From positions 1 through 64,000 of the forward strand of contig JBDSDZ010000036.1 in NCBI GenBank assembly GCA_039920345.1: DNA of 64,000 nt, written 5' to 3'. The position numbers and the translations under genes are program-made. The stretch's first letter is position 1, and each line of letters opens with the position of its first letter. Below are positions 16,565 through 27,052 of this stretch, piece after piece. The DNA comes from Croceibacterium_A sp039920345 (GTDB lineage Bacteria > Pseudomonadota > Alphaproteobacteria > Sphingomonadales > Sphingomonadaceae). The notes beneath the pieces are model-generated. The model was not told where the DNA came from. It saw nothing but the letters and a program-made list of their open reading frames with translations, and made no database searches.

Positions 16565-17353
16565 CTAGCCGCGCAGGAAACTGCGCAGAACCTCGACCGC
16601 CTCGGGGAATTCATCGAGCAGCAGGTGCGAGCCGCCGGGGATGATTTCCAGCTCGGCGTGCGGCAGCACATCCTGCCAGTCTCGTGCGTAGCCCAGAGGT
16701 ACGATCCGGTCGTGCTCGCCCCACAGCAGCAGGGTCGGGTGGTCGAACCGCTTGAGTCCCTCGCGCAGCGCGCGGTCCGTCACCGACAGGTCTTCGCGCG
16801 AGGCAAAGGCGGCGGCACTTTCCCGGGCCCGCAGCGCGGTCCATTCGGCGCTCGGCTCGCTCGGCCAGAACGGCGCGACCCACGCCGGGTCGGCCACGAA
16901 CATCGCTGGAATGTCCTGCGGAGCGACCTTGGAGAAATCGGGCATCGCGGCATGCTCCGACACGAGGCCCGCGGGCGAGACCAGCACCAGCTTGTCGATG
17001 TCGTCCGGGTTTGCGGCGGCATAGCGCGCGGCCATGTGCCCGCCCATCGACGCGCCGCTGAGGTGGAAGGTATCGAGCCCGAGCGCCGGGAACAGCAGCT
17101 CGTAATGCGCCACGTAGTCGCCGATCCCCGTCAGCGGCGCATCGGCGCTTTCGCCAAAGTTGGGATGATGCGGGCAATAGATGCGAAATTGGCCGGCCAG
17201 CGGACGAACCCATTCGAAGCCGTGGAAGGTCCCCCCGCCGTGGAAGTAGACCAGCGGTTCCCCCTCTCCGATGGCGTAAGTGACCGTCTCGACCCCTTCG
17301 ATGCGGTGGACGGCCCGCTCGAATCCCGCGGTGCTGTAGGCCCACTCGCTCAT
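16565..17353 (-). CDS. alpha/beta-fold hydrolase
   Basis: 262 residues. Oxyanion segment HGGGTFHGF (38-46), nucleophile elbow G-A-S-M-G (Ser102), Asp in LLLWGEHDRIVP and His in PGGSHLL complete a Ser-Asp-His triad. It resembles meta-cleavage-product or ester hydrolases. Overlaps the upstream FAD monooxygenase by 4 bp (ATGA), so hydrolysis of that enzyme's downstream product is likely. Cytosolic. Confidence 0.9.
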   Translation of the reverse strand: MSEWAYSTAGFERAVHRIEGVETVTYAIGEGEPLVYFHGGGTFHGFEWVRPLAGQFRIYCPHHPNFGESADAPLTGIGDYVAHYELLFPALGLDTFHLSGASMGGHMAARYAAANPDDIDKLVLVSPAGLVSEHAAMPDFSKVAPQDIPAMFVADPAWVAPFWPSEPSAEWTALRARESAAAFASREDLSVTDRALREGLKRFDHPTLLLWGEHDRIVPLGYARDWQDVLPHAELEIIPGGSHLLLDEFPEAVEVLRSFLRG

Positions 17354-18555
17354 ACCGGTTGTCCCACTGGCATTGCCGCGCCCTTGATCAGTTCGGCGAG
17401 CGAGGAGGCGCGCACGTCGGCCCCGCCGCGTTCCGCCTCGGCGAACATCGCCGCCTTGTCCTGCGCCCGGCGGACCGGGTCGGCTTCGGACAGCAGGCGT
17501 TTGAAGTTGGTCGACATCGGCGAGGTCACCTCGGTGAACACACGCCGCCGTTCAGTCGAATAGAAGTCCAGCACCGAGGCATCGACCCGGCCCGCGATCA
17601 CCGCGCCGAGGCAGTCGGACAGCGTATCGGCATCGATCACCCCGCCGGTCAGCCCCAGCCCGCCGCACGGGTTGCACGCGTGCGCGGCATCGCCCGCCAG
17701 CAGCACGCGGTCGACCCGGAACCGGGGCGCGCAGCGCTGGTGGACGCGGTAAGGCGAGAAGTTGTCGATCCGGTAGGGGATCGCGGGATCGGGCAGGATC
17801 GCGGCGAAGCGTTCGGGCAGGCGCTCGAGGATCGATTGCTCGTCCAGGCTGGCATCTTCGCCATACGTCAGCCGCCACAGGTTCTCGCGCCCGAGCCGGC
17901 CGATAACCGCCCAGTTGGCTGGATCGACCACCATGTTGGCGTTGCAGTAGCCGTGTTCGAGGAACGGATAATCGATGTTGGTGGCGACAAACCGGTCGGG
18001 CCAAGTGAAGCCTTCGAACGCGAGGCCGAGCAATTGCCGCGTGGTCGAACGCGCACCGTCGGTGCCGATCACCCAGTCGGCGTGGAAACGCACTTCGCCA
18101 TCGGGCGTATCGGCGGCGAGGTGAACCCCGTCCGCGTCCTGCGCCAGCGCCTTCACCTCATGGTCCCACAGCACTTGGGAGTTGGGCAGCCGGGCGAGGT
18201 GCGCCATCACCAGTTCGGCCAGGATATGCTGCCCGAAATGGAGGTTGTGGTCGTATTCCTGCCCCGGCACGAGCGCGTCGCGCATGTCCGACGACATCAC
18301 TTCGCCAGTTTCGGGCCAGTGCATCCGGAACTCGGTCGAGGACAGGCCGATTTCGTGCGCCTCGTCCGCCAGCCCGAGCTTGTGCAGGATCGAGATCGTG
18401 GTGTGGAAATAGACCGCAGCGCGCGGGCTTTTCACCACCGCCGGCTCGGCGTCGAGCACGGTCACCTCGACCCCCTGCCGCGCGAGGCCGAGCGCAGTCA
18501 GCAGGCCCACCGGGCCCGCACCGACGATCACGACTTGCCGCCGCACGTCGCTCAC
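17350..18555 (-). CDS. FAD-dependent monooxygenase (paralog of 12734)
   Basis: 401 residues from GTG 18555, which overlaps the MFS stop as GTGA; a longer frame to 19128 runs inside the MFS gene. GAGPVGLLTALGLARQG, the DG motif VIGTDGARSTTR and the GD motif VLLAGDAAHACNPCGGLGL show a PHBH-fold hydroxylase. It aligns along its length with 12734-13918 but has diverged, so the two probably act at different steps. Member of the operon MFS - monooxygenase - hydrolase. Confidence 0.9.
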   Translation of the reverse strand: MSDVRRQVVIVGAGPVGLLTALGLARQGVEVTVLDAEPAVVKSPRAAVYFHTTISILHKLGLADEAHEIGLSSTEFRMHWPETGEVMSSDMRDALVPGQEYDHNLHFGQHILAELVMAHLARLPNSQVLWDHEVKALAQDADGVHLAADTPDGEVRFHADWVIGTDGARSTTRQLLGLAFEGFTWPDRFVATNIDYPFLEHGYCNANMVVDPANWAVIGRLGRENLWRLTYGEDASLDEQSILERLPERFAAILPDPAIPYRIDNFSPYRVHQRCAPRFRVDRVLLAGDAAHACNPCGGLGLTGGVIDADTLSDCLGAVIAGRVDASVLDFYSTERRRVFTEVTSPMSTNFKRLLSEADPVRRAQDKAAMFAEAERGGADVRASSLAELIKGAAMPVGQPV

Positions 18556-19823
18556 GCGGTTACTCCCACCGGCGTTCGACGGGCGAGCACGCGCGGGTTG
18601 GTTTCCTTGATGAACAGCGCGGCGGTGCCGCCCAGCAGCGCCAGCCCGCCCTGGATATAGAGCGCGACCTGCAGCCCGTAGATATCCGCCATCCGCCCGG
18701 CGATCGGCGGGCCGAACACGCCGCCGGTCAATTCGCCGATCATCACCACCAGCCCCATCGCGGTTGCTGCCTGCAGGCGGCCGACGGTCTCGGTCGGGAT
18801 CACCCCCATGAACAGCGGGAAGGTGCCCAGCCCCATCCAGCTGATGAACATCAGCGCGGTCAGCGCCGCTACCGGCCCCTGGAACCAGAGCAGCGCGGCC
18901 GGCGCGAGGACCATCAGGTAGGCGAACACCACCAGCGGCGGCTTGCGCCCGATCCGGTCGGACAACATCGTGATCACGATCGCACCGACCGCCGGGCAGA
19001 TGCCGACCACGGCCATCACGTTGCTCCACGTCAGCGCATCGTAACCGCGCGGCCCGGCAAGGTAGAGCGGCATGAAGATCGAGCCGACCACAATTGACCC
19101 GACCGCCCCCACGCTGACCAGCGCGCACAGCAGGATATTGCGATTGGCCAGCAGGTCGAGCGGGATCAGCGCGGTCTTGGGCACCGATCCTGCGACCCTG
19201 GGCGGAGCGTCCGGCTCCTCGATATAGCGCCAGATCAGGAAGGCGAGGATCAGCCCGGGTATTCCGGCAATGAAGAACGCCGCGTTCCAGTCATAGGCGG
19301 CCGCGATCCGGACCAGCGCATAGGACGCGAGCGAGGTGCCGACGATCGGCCCGAACACGTTCTGCACGATGCCGGCGTTGAGCGCCTGCCGGCTCGGCCC
19401 CGAAGCCGCCGCCATGATCGCCAGGCAGATCGGCAGGAACGGCCCTTCGGCTGCGCCCATGATGATGCGCGCGCCCAGCAGCGTGCCAAAACTCCACGCA
19501 AACCCCGACAGCACCGAGCAGACCGAAAACAGCAGCAAGGCGCCAATCAGGAACGGCTTGCGGCGCCCGATCGCGTCCGACCAGCGCCCGATCAGGAACG
19601 CGCCCAGCGCCCAGGTGGCCGACAGCCCGGAGTTGGCCCAGCCGATCTGTTCGTTGTTGAGCTTCAGGTCGGCTTGAACGAACGGCGCCAGGAACGTCAG
19701 CGCCATGCGGTCAAAATAGGCAAATCCGAACGCCAGCCCCAGCAGCACGACCACGCGAAGTTCATAGGCGCCGGGTGGTTTTACCGTTTCGGCCGGCGCC
19801 GAAGCTCCTGAAGGCATTACCAT
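18552..19823 (-). CDS. MFS transporter
   Basis: About 423 residues from ATG 19823 (ATG 19817 is equally possible; an upstream frame to 19910 lacks a ribosome site). Twelve hydrophobic segments, with FAYFDRMALTFLAP in helix 1 and the 2-3 loop RWSDAIGRRKPFL. Similar to the ACS/hexuronate-like anion branch. First gene of the operon with the FAD monooxygenase and hydrolase, so it probably imports or exports the pathway substrate. Confidence 0.85.
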   Translation of the reverse strand: MVMPSGASAPAETVKPPGAYELRVVVLLGLAFGFAYFDRMALTFLAPFVQADLKLNNEQIGWANSGLSATWALGAFLIGRWSDAIGRRKPFLIGALLLFSVCSVLSGFAWSFGTLLGARIIMGAAEGPFLPICLAIMAAASGPSRQALNAGIVQNVFGPIVGTSLASYALVRIAAAYDWNAAFFIAGIPGLILAFLIWRYIEEPDAPPRVAGSVPKTALIPLDLLANRNILLCALVSVGAVGSIVVGSIFMPLYLAGPRGYDALTWSNVMAVVGICPAVGAIVITMLSDRIGRKPPLVVFAYLMVLAPAALLWFQGPVAALTALMFISWMGLGTFPLFMGVIPTETVGRLQAATAMGLVVMIGELTGGVFGPPIAGRMADIYGLQVALYIQGGLALLGGTAALFIKETNPRVLARRTPVGVTA

Positions 19824-20169
19824 CCCCGCCCATTTTCTAGCGTGTCTGCAGTAGGATCGCCCGTGCGCGGCGTCCACCGAAAGCTTGCCTGCCATGTCGC
19901 CGCTGCGCAATATTAGAATTAATTAGCGCGCGAAGTGTGTTGCTCGATTGCGACAGTTGGACATCTTCAGCATGTCCGTTGCGTTTGTCGCTATTTGTCG
20001 CGCCGTTAACTTGGGCTATTGCGCAGGGCGAGAGACGAACGGCTGAGACCGGGCAGAACAGTCCGCACGGCCGTTTGACGATCAAAACCGACCTGGCCAC
20101 CTAGCCGGGCGGGAATTCGGGATGATCGCGGGACCTTGGGAAAAGGGCCTCGCTACGGGAGGATACCTG
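19824..20169. other. intergenic region between divergent MFS and TonB-receptor genes
   Basis: 346 bp without a credible gene. It must hold the promoters of both divergent transcripts. The only feature I see is an A+T-rich patch around 19905-19927 (contains TTAGAATTAATTAG) that stands out from its G+C-rich surroundings and could be a promoter or regulator site. I could not assign -35/-10 boxes with confidence. Confidence 0.5.
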
Positions 20170-22794
20170 ATGAGATTCAAGACGCTCGGCGTCGTGTCAA
20201 CGCTGGCAATCGTTGCCGGCATGGCCACCCCCGCCTTTGCCCAGGCCGCCAATCCGGCCCCAGCGGCGACCGCTTCGGCCACTGCCCAGCAGGACGAGCA
20301 GGACGATAACCGCAACAACGTGATTACGGTCACGGCCGAATTCCGCTCGGCGAACCTGCAGGACACCCCGATCGCGATTACCGCGGTGACGAGCGAAATG
20401 CTCGAAGCGCGCGGGCAGACCAGTATCGCCCAGGTCGCGGCCCAGGCTCCAAATGTCTCGCTCACCCCGCAGCCGCAGAACGGCGGCGCCGGCCTCATCG
20501 CCTACATCCGCGGTGTCGGCCAGACCGACTTCAACTACGCGCTTGACCCAGGCGTCGGCATCTATGTCGACGACGTGTACATTCCTACGCTGTCGAGCTC
20601 GCTGCTCGAGCTGATGGATCTCGACCGGATTGAAATCCTGCGCGGCCCGCAAGGCACGCTGGCCGGCAAAAACGCCATCGGCGGCGCGATCAAGCTGTTC
20701 AGCCAGAAGCCGCGCGGCGATAACTCGGGCTCGCTCGAAGCCAGTTACGGCTCGTTCAATAGCGTCCAAGTGCGCGGCATGGCGGACTTCCGCATCACCG
20801 ACGATCTGGCGGTGCGTTTCTCGGGCATCGGCAAGGGCCGCGACGGCTATCTCGACCTGCTCGACTATGGCGCGGCTCACCCGACCGGCAATGTTCGGGC
20901 CAACAACGCTCGCGGTGGCTATCCCGTCGTCGGCACGCAGGGCGGACAACAGACTGTCGCGGGCCGTATCGCCCTGCGGTGGGAGCCGATCAGCACGGTC
21001 GAAGTCAACATCTCGGCCGATTACACCCGCGAACGCCATGAGCCGCAGCCGACGGTGCTGATAGCCGCTGGCAAGCCGCAGAGCGCCACCAACCCGGTGT
21101 TCACGCCCAACACCGTGGCCGGCGGTGCCAATGCCGGCCTGTCGCGCGGCGCCGGCCCCGGCCAGCCGCCGTTCCTGGTGGGCAAAGACGGAACCGCAAT
21201 CCCGATGGATTGCCGCTTCGTCCCGTCAGGGCCCTACAGCTGCGACCCGCTCAGTTCGAGCGTATACGACGGTGACCCGCGTTTCATCAGCTATGCCGAC
21301 TTCCTCGACGGCACGGCGCCGACCACACAGGCACCGTTCAAGCCTTATGCGGCGCTGCAGAACCAGGACTTCAATGGCTGGGGCATCATGGGCAACGTCA
21401 AAGTTGACCTGTCTGATGACCTGCAGCTTTACTGGATTGGCGGCTGGCGCGAATACACCACCAAGTTCGGCCAGGACCAGGATGCTTCGCCGGTGCCGCT
21501 GGCACAGCTCGACAACCGCCTCGATCACCGCGCGTGGAGCCAGGAAGTGCGCCTCAACGGCGGTTTCGGCGATGGCCTGCTCGAATATACGCTGGGCGGT
21601 TTCTACATCGACCAGCAAGGCAGCTACACCGCGCGCGTTGACCTCAACTATGCCGGCATCGACTTCATCCACGGGCCGGACACGACACCGTCCACGTCCA
21701 AGGCGCTGTTCTTCAACGCCACCCTGCACCCGACCGATGCGTGGTCGATTTCAGGCGGCCTGCGTCAGTCGTGGGACAAAAAGACCTACACCTATTTCCG
21801 GCGCAATCCCGATGGGACGATACCGGGTCCGTGCCAGTTCTTCACCATCCCGCAGCCCAATGGCATCGCCGGCCCAACCGGAATCGGCAACAGCCCGAAC
21901 TGCCTGCTGGTCGGCATTTTCAACCTCGACGGCGAGTTCAAGGGCAAACGCTTGGATTACCGCCTGGTGACCGACTACCGCTTCTCGGATTCGCTGCTGG
22001 CCTATGCCTCGATCGCGACCGGGTTCAAGGGCGGCGGCGTGAACCCGCGGCCATTCTTCGGTCCCTCGACTGGCGAGTGCGGTCCGTTCACCTACAACGC
22101 GGATGGCAGCGTCATCCCGGCGCCGCCGTGTAACCAAATCAAGCCGTTCAATCCGGAGACGATCACCACCTACGAAGTGGGTTTCAAGAGCGACTTCCTC
22201 GATCGGCGCCTGCGCATCAACGGCGCGGGCTTCTGGAACAAGTACAACGACATCACGTTCGCCCTCTCGGCCTGTCCGTCATCGCCGTGCCTGCGTCCGA
22301 CCAACGTCGGCAAGGCCGACGTGAAGGGCGCCGAGCTCGAGATCACGGCCTTCCCGCTGGACGGCCTGATGCTCGATGGCTCGGTGAGCTATATTAATGT
22401 CGCTTACGATGTCGCTTCGGTCGCTGCGGCGGGCCTCAAGGGAACCGAAACGTTCCCCTACACGCCTGACTGGACCTACAGCTTCGGCATCCAGTACGAT
22501 TACGACATCGGCCCGGGTTCGGTCGGGGTTCGCTTCGACGGTTCGTATCGCTCGGAAATCTTCACCGAAACGACGAACAGCAAGTGGAGCCGTATCGACA
22601 GCCGCTTCCTCGGCAACGCCCGGGTCAGCTACACCACGACTGACGAAGCCTGGCGCTTCTCGCTCGAAGTGCAGAACGTGTTCGACAAATACTACTACCA
22701 GAGCGTCAGCGACGTGACCCGCTCGCTCGGTGTCGTCACCGCCGTGCCGGCCCTGCCGCGCACCTGGTCGTTGTCGGTCAAGCGCAACTTCTGA
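20170..22794 (+). CDS. TonB-dependent outer membrane receptor
   Basis: 874 residues from ATG 20170 (GGGAGG upstream). Signal peptide ends at ATPAFAQ. A plug domain follows (LQDTPIAITAVTSEMLEARG ... IEILRGPQGTLAGKNAIGGAI), then a long beta-barrel ending in VKRNF with the terminal Phe needed for outer membrane insertion. The plug signature is typical of the large sphingomonad receptor family linked to uptake of plant- or pollutant-derived compounds. A strong hairpin follows the stop. It likely serves the adjacent catabolic cluster. Confidence 0.93.
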   Translation: MRFKTLGVVSTLAIVAGMATPAFAQAANPAPAATASATAQQDEQDDNRNNVITVTAEFRSANLQDTPIAITAVTSEMLEARGQTSIAQVAAQAPNVSLTPQPQNGGAGLIAYIRGVGQTDFNYALDPGVGIYVDDVYIPTLSSSLLELMDLDRIEILRGPQGTLAGKNAIGGAIKLFSQKPRGDNSGSLEASYGSFNSVQVRGMADFRITDDLAVRFSGIGKGRDGYLDLLDYGAAHPTGNVRANNARGGYPVVGTQGGQQTVAGRIALRWEPISTVEVNISADYTRERHEPQPTVLIAAGKPQSATNPVFTPNTVAGGANAGLSRGAGPGQPPFLVGKDGTAIPMDCRFVPSGPYSCDPLSSSVYDGDPRFISYADFLDGTAPTTQAPFKPYAALQNQDFNGWGIMGNVKVDLSDDLQLYWIGGWREYTTKFGQDQDASPVPLAQLDNRLDHRAWSQEVRLNGGFGDGLLEYTLGGFYIDQQGSYTARVDLNYAGIDFIHGPDTTPSTSKALFFNATLHPTDAWSISGGLRQSWDKKTYTYFRRNPDGTIPGPCQFFTIPQPNGIAGPTGIGNSPNCLLVGIFNLDGEFKGKRLDYRLVTDYRFSDSLLAYASIATGFKGGGVNPRPFFGPSTGECGPFTYNADGSVIPAPPCNQIKPFNPETITTYEVGFKSDFLDRRLRINGAGFWNKYNDITFALSACPSSPCLRPTNVGKADVKGAELEITAFPLDGLMLDGSVSYINVAYDVASVAAAGLKGTETFPYTPDWTYSFGIQYDYDIGPGSVGVRFDGSYRSEIFTETTNSKWSRIDSRFLGNARVSYTTTDEAWRFSLEVQNVFDKYYYQSVSDVTRSLGVVTAVPALPRTWSLSVKRNF

Positions 22795-22812
22795 CCCTGG
22801 TCAGAGCGTAAC

Positions 22813-22850
22813 AAGAAGGGCGCGGATCCTGCGGGATCCGCGCCCTTCTT
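22813..22850 (+). terminator. strong hairpin terminator after the TonB receptor
   Basis: Perfect 17-bp stem AAGAAGGGCGCGGATCC / GGATCCGCGCCCTTCTT around a 4-base loop. It starts 19 bases after the TonB-receptor stop. The T-run after it is short, so it may work in both directions and also end the ihfB transcript arriving from the other side. Confidence 0.85.
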
Positions 22851-22901
22851 CGTTGGCGCACAGGGGTAAGCGGCCCGAGCAGCCGCGCTGTCCGTGGGTC
22901 G

Positions 22902-23183
22902 CTAATCGGCGTTCAGGCGCTCGCGCATTTCCTTGCCGGGCTTGAAATAGGGCACCGATTTCTCGGGCACCTTGACCGGCTCGCCGGTGCGCGGATTGCG
23001 CCCTGTACGGGCATCGCGCTGGCGGGTCGAGAACGTCCCGAAGCCGCGCAATTCGATCCGGCCGCCTTCGGCGAGGCGCGCGGAAATCTCGTCGAAGAAG
23101 ATGTCGACGACTTGCTCGACTTCTTCAGGGCGCAGTTCCGGGTTTTCGCTGGTCAGCGCCTGGAGGAGTTCGGATCTAATCAT
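22902..23183 (-). CDS. ihfB: integration host factor subunit beta
   Basis: 93 residues of the HU/IHF fold beginning MIRSELLQALTSENPEL, with EEVEQVVDIFFDEI and the DNA-binding arm signature GFGTFSTRQRDARTGRNPRTG, including the intercalating-Pro region RNPRTGE. This pattern matches alphaproteobacterial IHF beta rather than HU. Bends DNA as a heterodimer with IhfA, which is encoded elsewhere. Confidence 0.93.
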   Translation of the reverse strand: MIRSELLQALTSENPELRPEEVEQVVDIFFDEISARLAEGGRIELRGFGTFSTRQRDARTGRNPRTGEPVKVPEKSVPYFKPGKEMRERLNAD

Positions 23184-23351
23184 TGACGTCCTTCACGCCG
23201 CCCCGTCATGCAAGGCGGCTCAACTTGCCGTAGCTGTTTTCAACTCGCGACGGCTGCTTGCGACCCTAGCCTAATTTGACAGAGTGACAGGCTGTGCGCA
23301 ATCCGGTCCGACAAAAAGTTGATAATGGTTAAGGGTAACCAGCCAAATACC

Positions 23352-23690
23352 TCAGGCGTCGTCGAAAATCTCGCTCGCGTGGATGCCAAGACGGGCCATC
23401 CGCAGGCGAATTTCAGGCCATTCTTCCGTCAGGAACTGTGTCCGTTCCGACGAGCGGAGCTGGGCAGCCGCGCCTTCGCGCACGAACATGCCGACTCCGC
23501 GCTGGACGCGGATCAACCCGTCGGTCTGGAACTGCTGGTAGGCTTTTGCCACCGTCAGCGGGTTGGCGCCGTGCGCAGCGGCAAAGGCCCGGACCGAGGG
23601 CAGCATGTCACCTTCGGCATAACGCCCGTCAATAATTGCCGCTGCGATCTGGTCGCGCAGGCGCAGATAGACGGGGCGATTGTCGGCCAT
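23352..23690 (-). CDS. short GntR-family regulator (YtrA-like)
   Basis: 112 residues. The N-terminal winged helix-turn-helix (YLRLRDQIAAAIIDGRY, LPSVRAFAAAHGANPLTVAKAYQQF, GVGMFV) is of the GntR family. The remaining tail of about 40 residues is far too short for a FadR or HutC ligand domain, which matches the YtrA subfamily. These usually repress a linked transporter operon; the divergent gene here is a peptide transporter. A TGCCA-N10-TGGCA palindrome lies just upstream. Confidence 0.85.
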   Translation of the reverse strand: MADNRPVYLRLRDQIAAAIIDGRYAEGDMLPSVRAFAAAHGANPLTVAKAYQQFQTDGLIRVQRGVGMFVREGAAAQLRSSERTQFLTEEWPEIRLRMARLGIHASEIFDDA

Positions 23691-23701
23691 GGGTGATGCA
23701 G

Positions 23702-23721
23702 TGCCATAATACAGCGTGGCA
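23702..23721. promoter_or_regulatory. candidate palindromic operator near the GntR gene
   Basis: TGCCA-N10-TGGCA lies 12 bp upstream of the GntR start. On the minus strand it overlaps TATTAT, which could be a -10 box. YtrA-like repressors often control themselves through such sites. Short arms make a chance match possible. Confidence 0.3.
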
Positions 23722-23856
23722 GGTCAAGGCTGGCCGTGCAGACTGCGGAAGGTTTCGATTGCAACAAAAGGCGCTTCACATGGGTGAAACATCCGTTAGG
23801 TTGCCGCCTTTCGCGCCACTTAGAAGCGCAACAAGCGCAGGATGGAGACCGGTCGC

Positions 23857-25668
23857 ATGAAGGAAATGGCACTGTGGAACGAAGGTGACTGGATCGCGGC
23901 AATCGCGGCAGTCTCGCTGTTCGCCATCCTCGCCATCGGCGGCCTCATCGCGGTTCGCAAGAGCGAAGAAGTGGTCGGCCATCCGCGCGGTCTGTTCGTG
24001 CTGTTCTATGCCGAGATGTGGGAGCGTTTCTCCTACTACGGCATGCGCGCGCTGCTGGTCCTCTACCTGACCAAGCACTGGCTGTTCGAAGACGGCAAGG
24101 CCAACCTGATCTACGGCGCTTACGGCGCGCTGGTCTACATCACCCCCGTGCTTGGCGGGATTATCGCCGATCGCTGGCTCGGTCAGCGCAAGGCGGTGCT
24201 GTTCGGCGGCATCCTGCTCGCCATGGGCCACGGGCTGATGGCGGTCGAAGGCGGCGGCGGACAGAGCGACCCCATCATCAACGTATTCTGGCTCGCGCTT
24301 TCGTTCATCATCGTCGGCTCGGGTTTCCTCAAGGCCAACATCTCGGTCATCGTCGGCCAGCTCTACAAGATGTCCGACAACCGCCGCGATGCCGCCTACA
24401 CGATCTTCTACATGGGCGTGAACGTGGGCGCCGCGCTCGGCACGATCCTGGTCGGCTACTTGGGCGAGACGATTGGCTGGGCGTACGGCTTCGGCCTCGC
24501 CGGCATCGGCATGGTGGTGGGCCTGATCATCTTCGTCGTCGGCAAGTCCGCGTTGCGCGGCCGGGGCGAGGCACCTGCCCCGCTCACCGGCGGCCGCGAA
24601 TGGCTGTTCTACGGCGTCGGCCTCGCCTCGGTGGCAGTGATCTGGGGCCTGATCCAGTACCAGCAAGTGATCCAGACGCTGCTAATCGTCTCCGGCGTCG
24701 CAATGCTCGCCTACACCTTGTTCGTGGCAGTGTTTTTGATGCCGTACGGAAGCACAGCAAACGCCCCGAAAAACAACGTCGTAACATTGGCTGTCGGACT
24801 GGCCGTACTTCTCGCGAGCATGCTCGGATACTCAGCCGAATACGTAGGATCGACAATTGCTTTTGCCGCGATGGGTGTAAGCGCTTTGGCCATTCTATAC
24901 GTTTGCTGGTCCGAAAAGCGGGCGACCCCTCACCAGCCACGAGACCGCATGTTCGCCATGCTGTTCCTGATTGCGCTCAACCCGGTGTTCTGGGGCCTGT
25001 TCGAACAGGCCGGCGGATCGCTGAACCTCTACACCGACAAGTTCGTCGACAAGGGCGGGGTGCCGACCAGCCTGTTCCAGTCGATCAACCCGATCTACAT
25101 CGTCATCCTCGCACCGATCTTTGCCGCGCTGTGGCAATGGCTCGGCCGCAAGGGGCTGGAACCATCCGCCCCGGCCAAGTTCGGCATCGCGCTGACCCAG
25201 GTCGGGCTCGGTTTCCTGCTGTTCGTGTGGGGCGCGCAGACGGTCGGGCCAGAAGTCATGACCCCGGTTATCTTCGTGTTCCTGATCTACCTGCTGCACA
25301 CCACCGGCGAACTGTGCCTGTCGCCCGTTGGCCTTTCAGCGATGGCGCGGCTGTCGCCCGTCTCGCTCGCCAGCTTCGTGATGGGCGCGTGGTTCTACAT
25401 GACCGCGGTGGGCAATTTCGTGGCCGGCAAGATCGGTGAAGCGACCGGCGGCGAAGGCGGCGAAATGAGCAAGGAGCTGACCCTGGCGATCTATTCCAAG
25501 ATCGGCTGGATCACCATCGGCATCAGCGTGGTGGTGCTGGCGCTGAGCCCGATCGTGAAGAAGTGGATGCACCTCGACACCCTGACCGACCGCGACGACA
25601 CCGACGTGGCCGGGCATGGCGAACTGGGCGAGCCGCAGGCCGCGGGCGTGCATCCGGCGACTACCTGA
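23857..25668 (+). CDS. proton-dependent oligopeptide transporter (POT/PTR family)
   Basis: 603 residues from ATG 23857, which has GGAG upstream (ATG 23842 is an alternative). Family signatures: FYAEMWERFSYYGMRALLVLYL (PTR motif 1 with E-x-x-E-R-F-x-Y-Y) and FYMGVNVGAALG (motif 2). About 13-14 membrane helices. Imports di- and tripeptides with protons. A segment from about 24720 to 24945 (residues 289-364) has much lower G+C and different codon choice from the rest of the gene. Confidence 0.92.
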   Translation: MKEMALWNEGDWIAAIAAVSLFAILAIGGLIAVRKSEEVVGHPRGLFVLFYAEMWERFSYYGMRALLVLYLTKHWLFEDGKANLIYGAYGALVYITPVLGGIIADRWLGQRKAVLFGGILLAMGHGLMAVEGGGGQSDPIINVFWLALSFIIVGSGFLKANISVIVGQLYKMSDNRRDAAYTIFYMGVNVGAALGTILVGYLGETIGWAYGFGLAGIGMVVGLIIFVVGKSALRGRGEAPAPLTGGREWLFYGVGLASVAVIWGLIQYQQVIQTLLIVSGVAMLAYTLFVAVFLMPYGSTANAPKNNVVTLAVGLAVLLASMLGYSAEYVGSTIAFAAMGVSALAILYVCWSEKRATPHQPRDRMFAMLFLIALNPVFWGLFEQAGGSLNLYTDKFVDKGGVPTSLFQSINPIYIVILAPIFAALWQWLGRKGLEPSAPAKFGIALTQVGLGFLLFVWGAQTVGPEVMTPVIFVFLIYLLHTTGELCLSPVGLSAMARLSPVSLASFVMGAWFYMTAVGNFVAGKIGEATGGEGGEMSKELTLAIYSKIGWITIGISVVVLALSPIVKKWMHLDTLTDRDDTDVAGHGELGEPQAAGVHPATT

Positions 25669-25684
25669 CCGGGGGACCAAGGGC

Positions 25685-27048
<1,364 letters not shown>

Positions 27049-27052
<4 letters not shown>

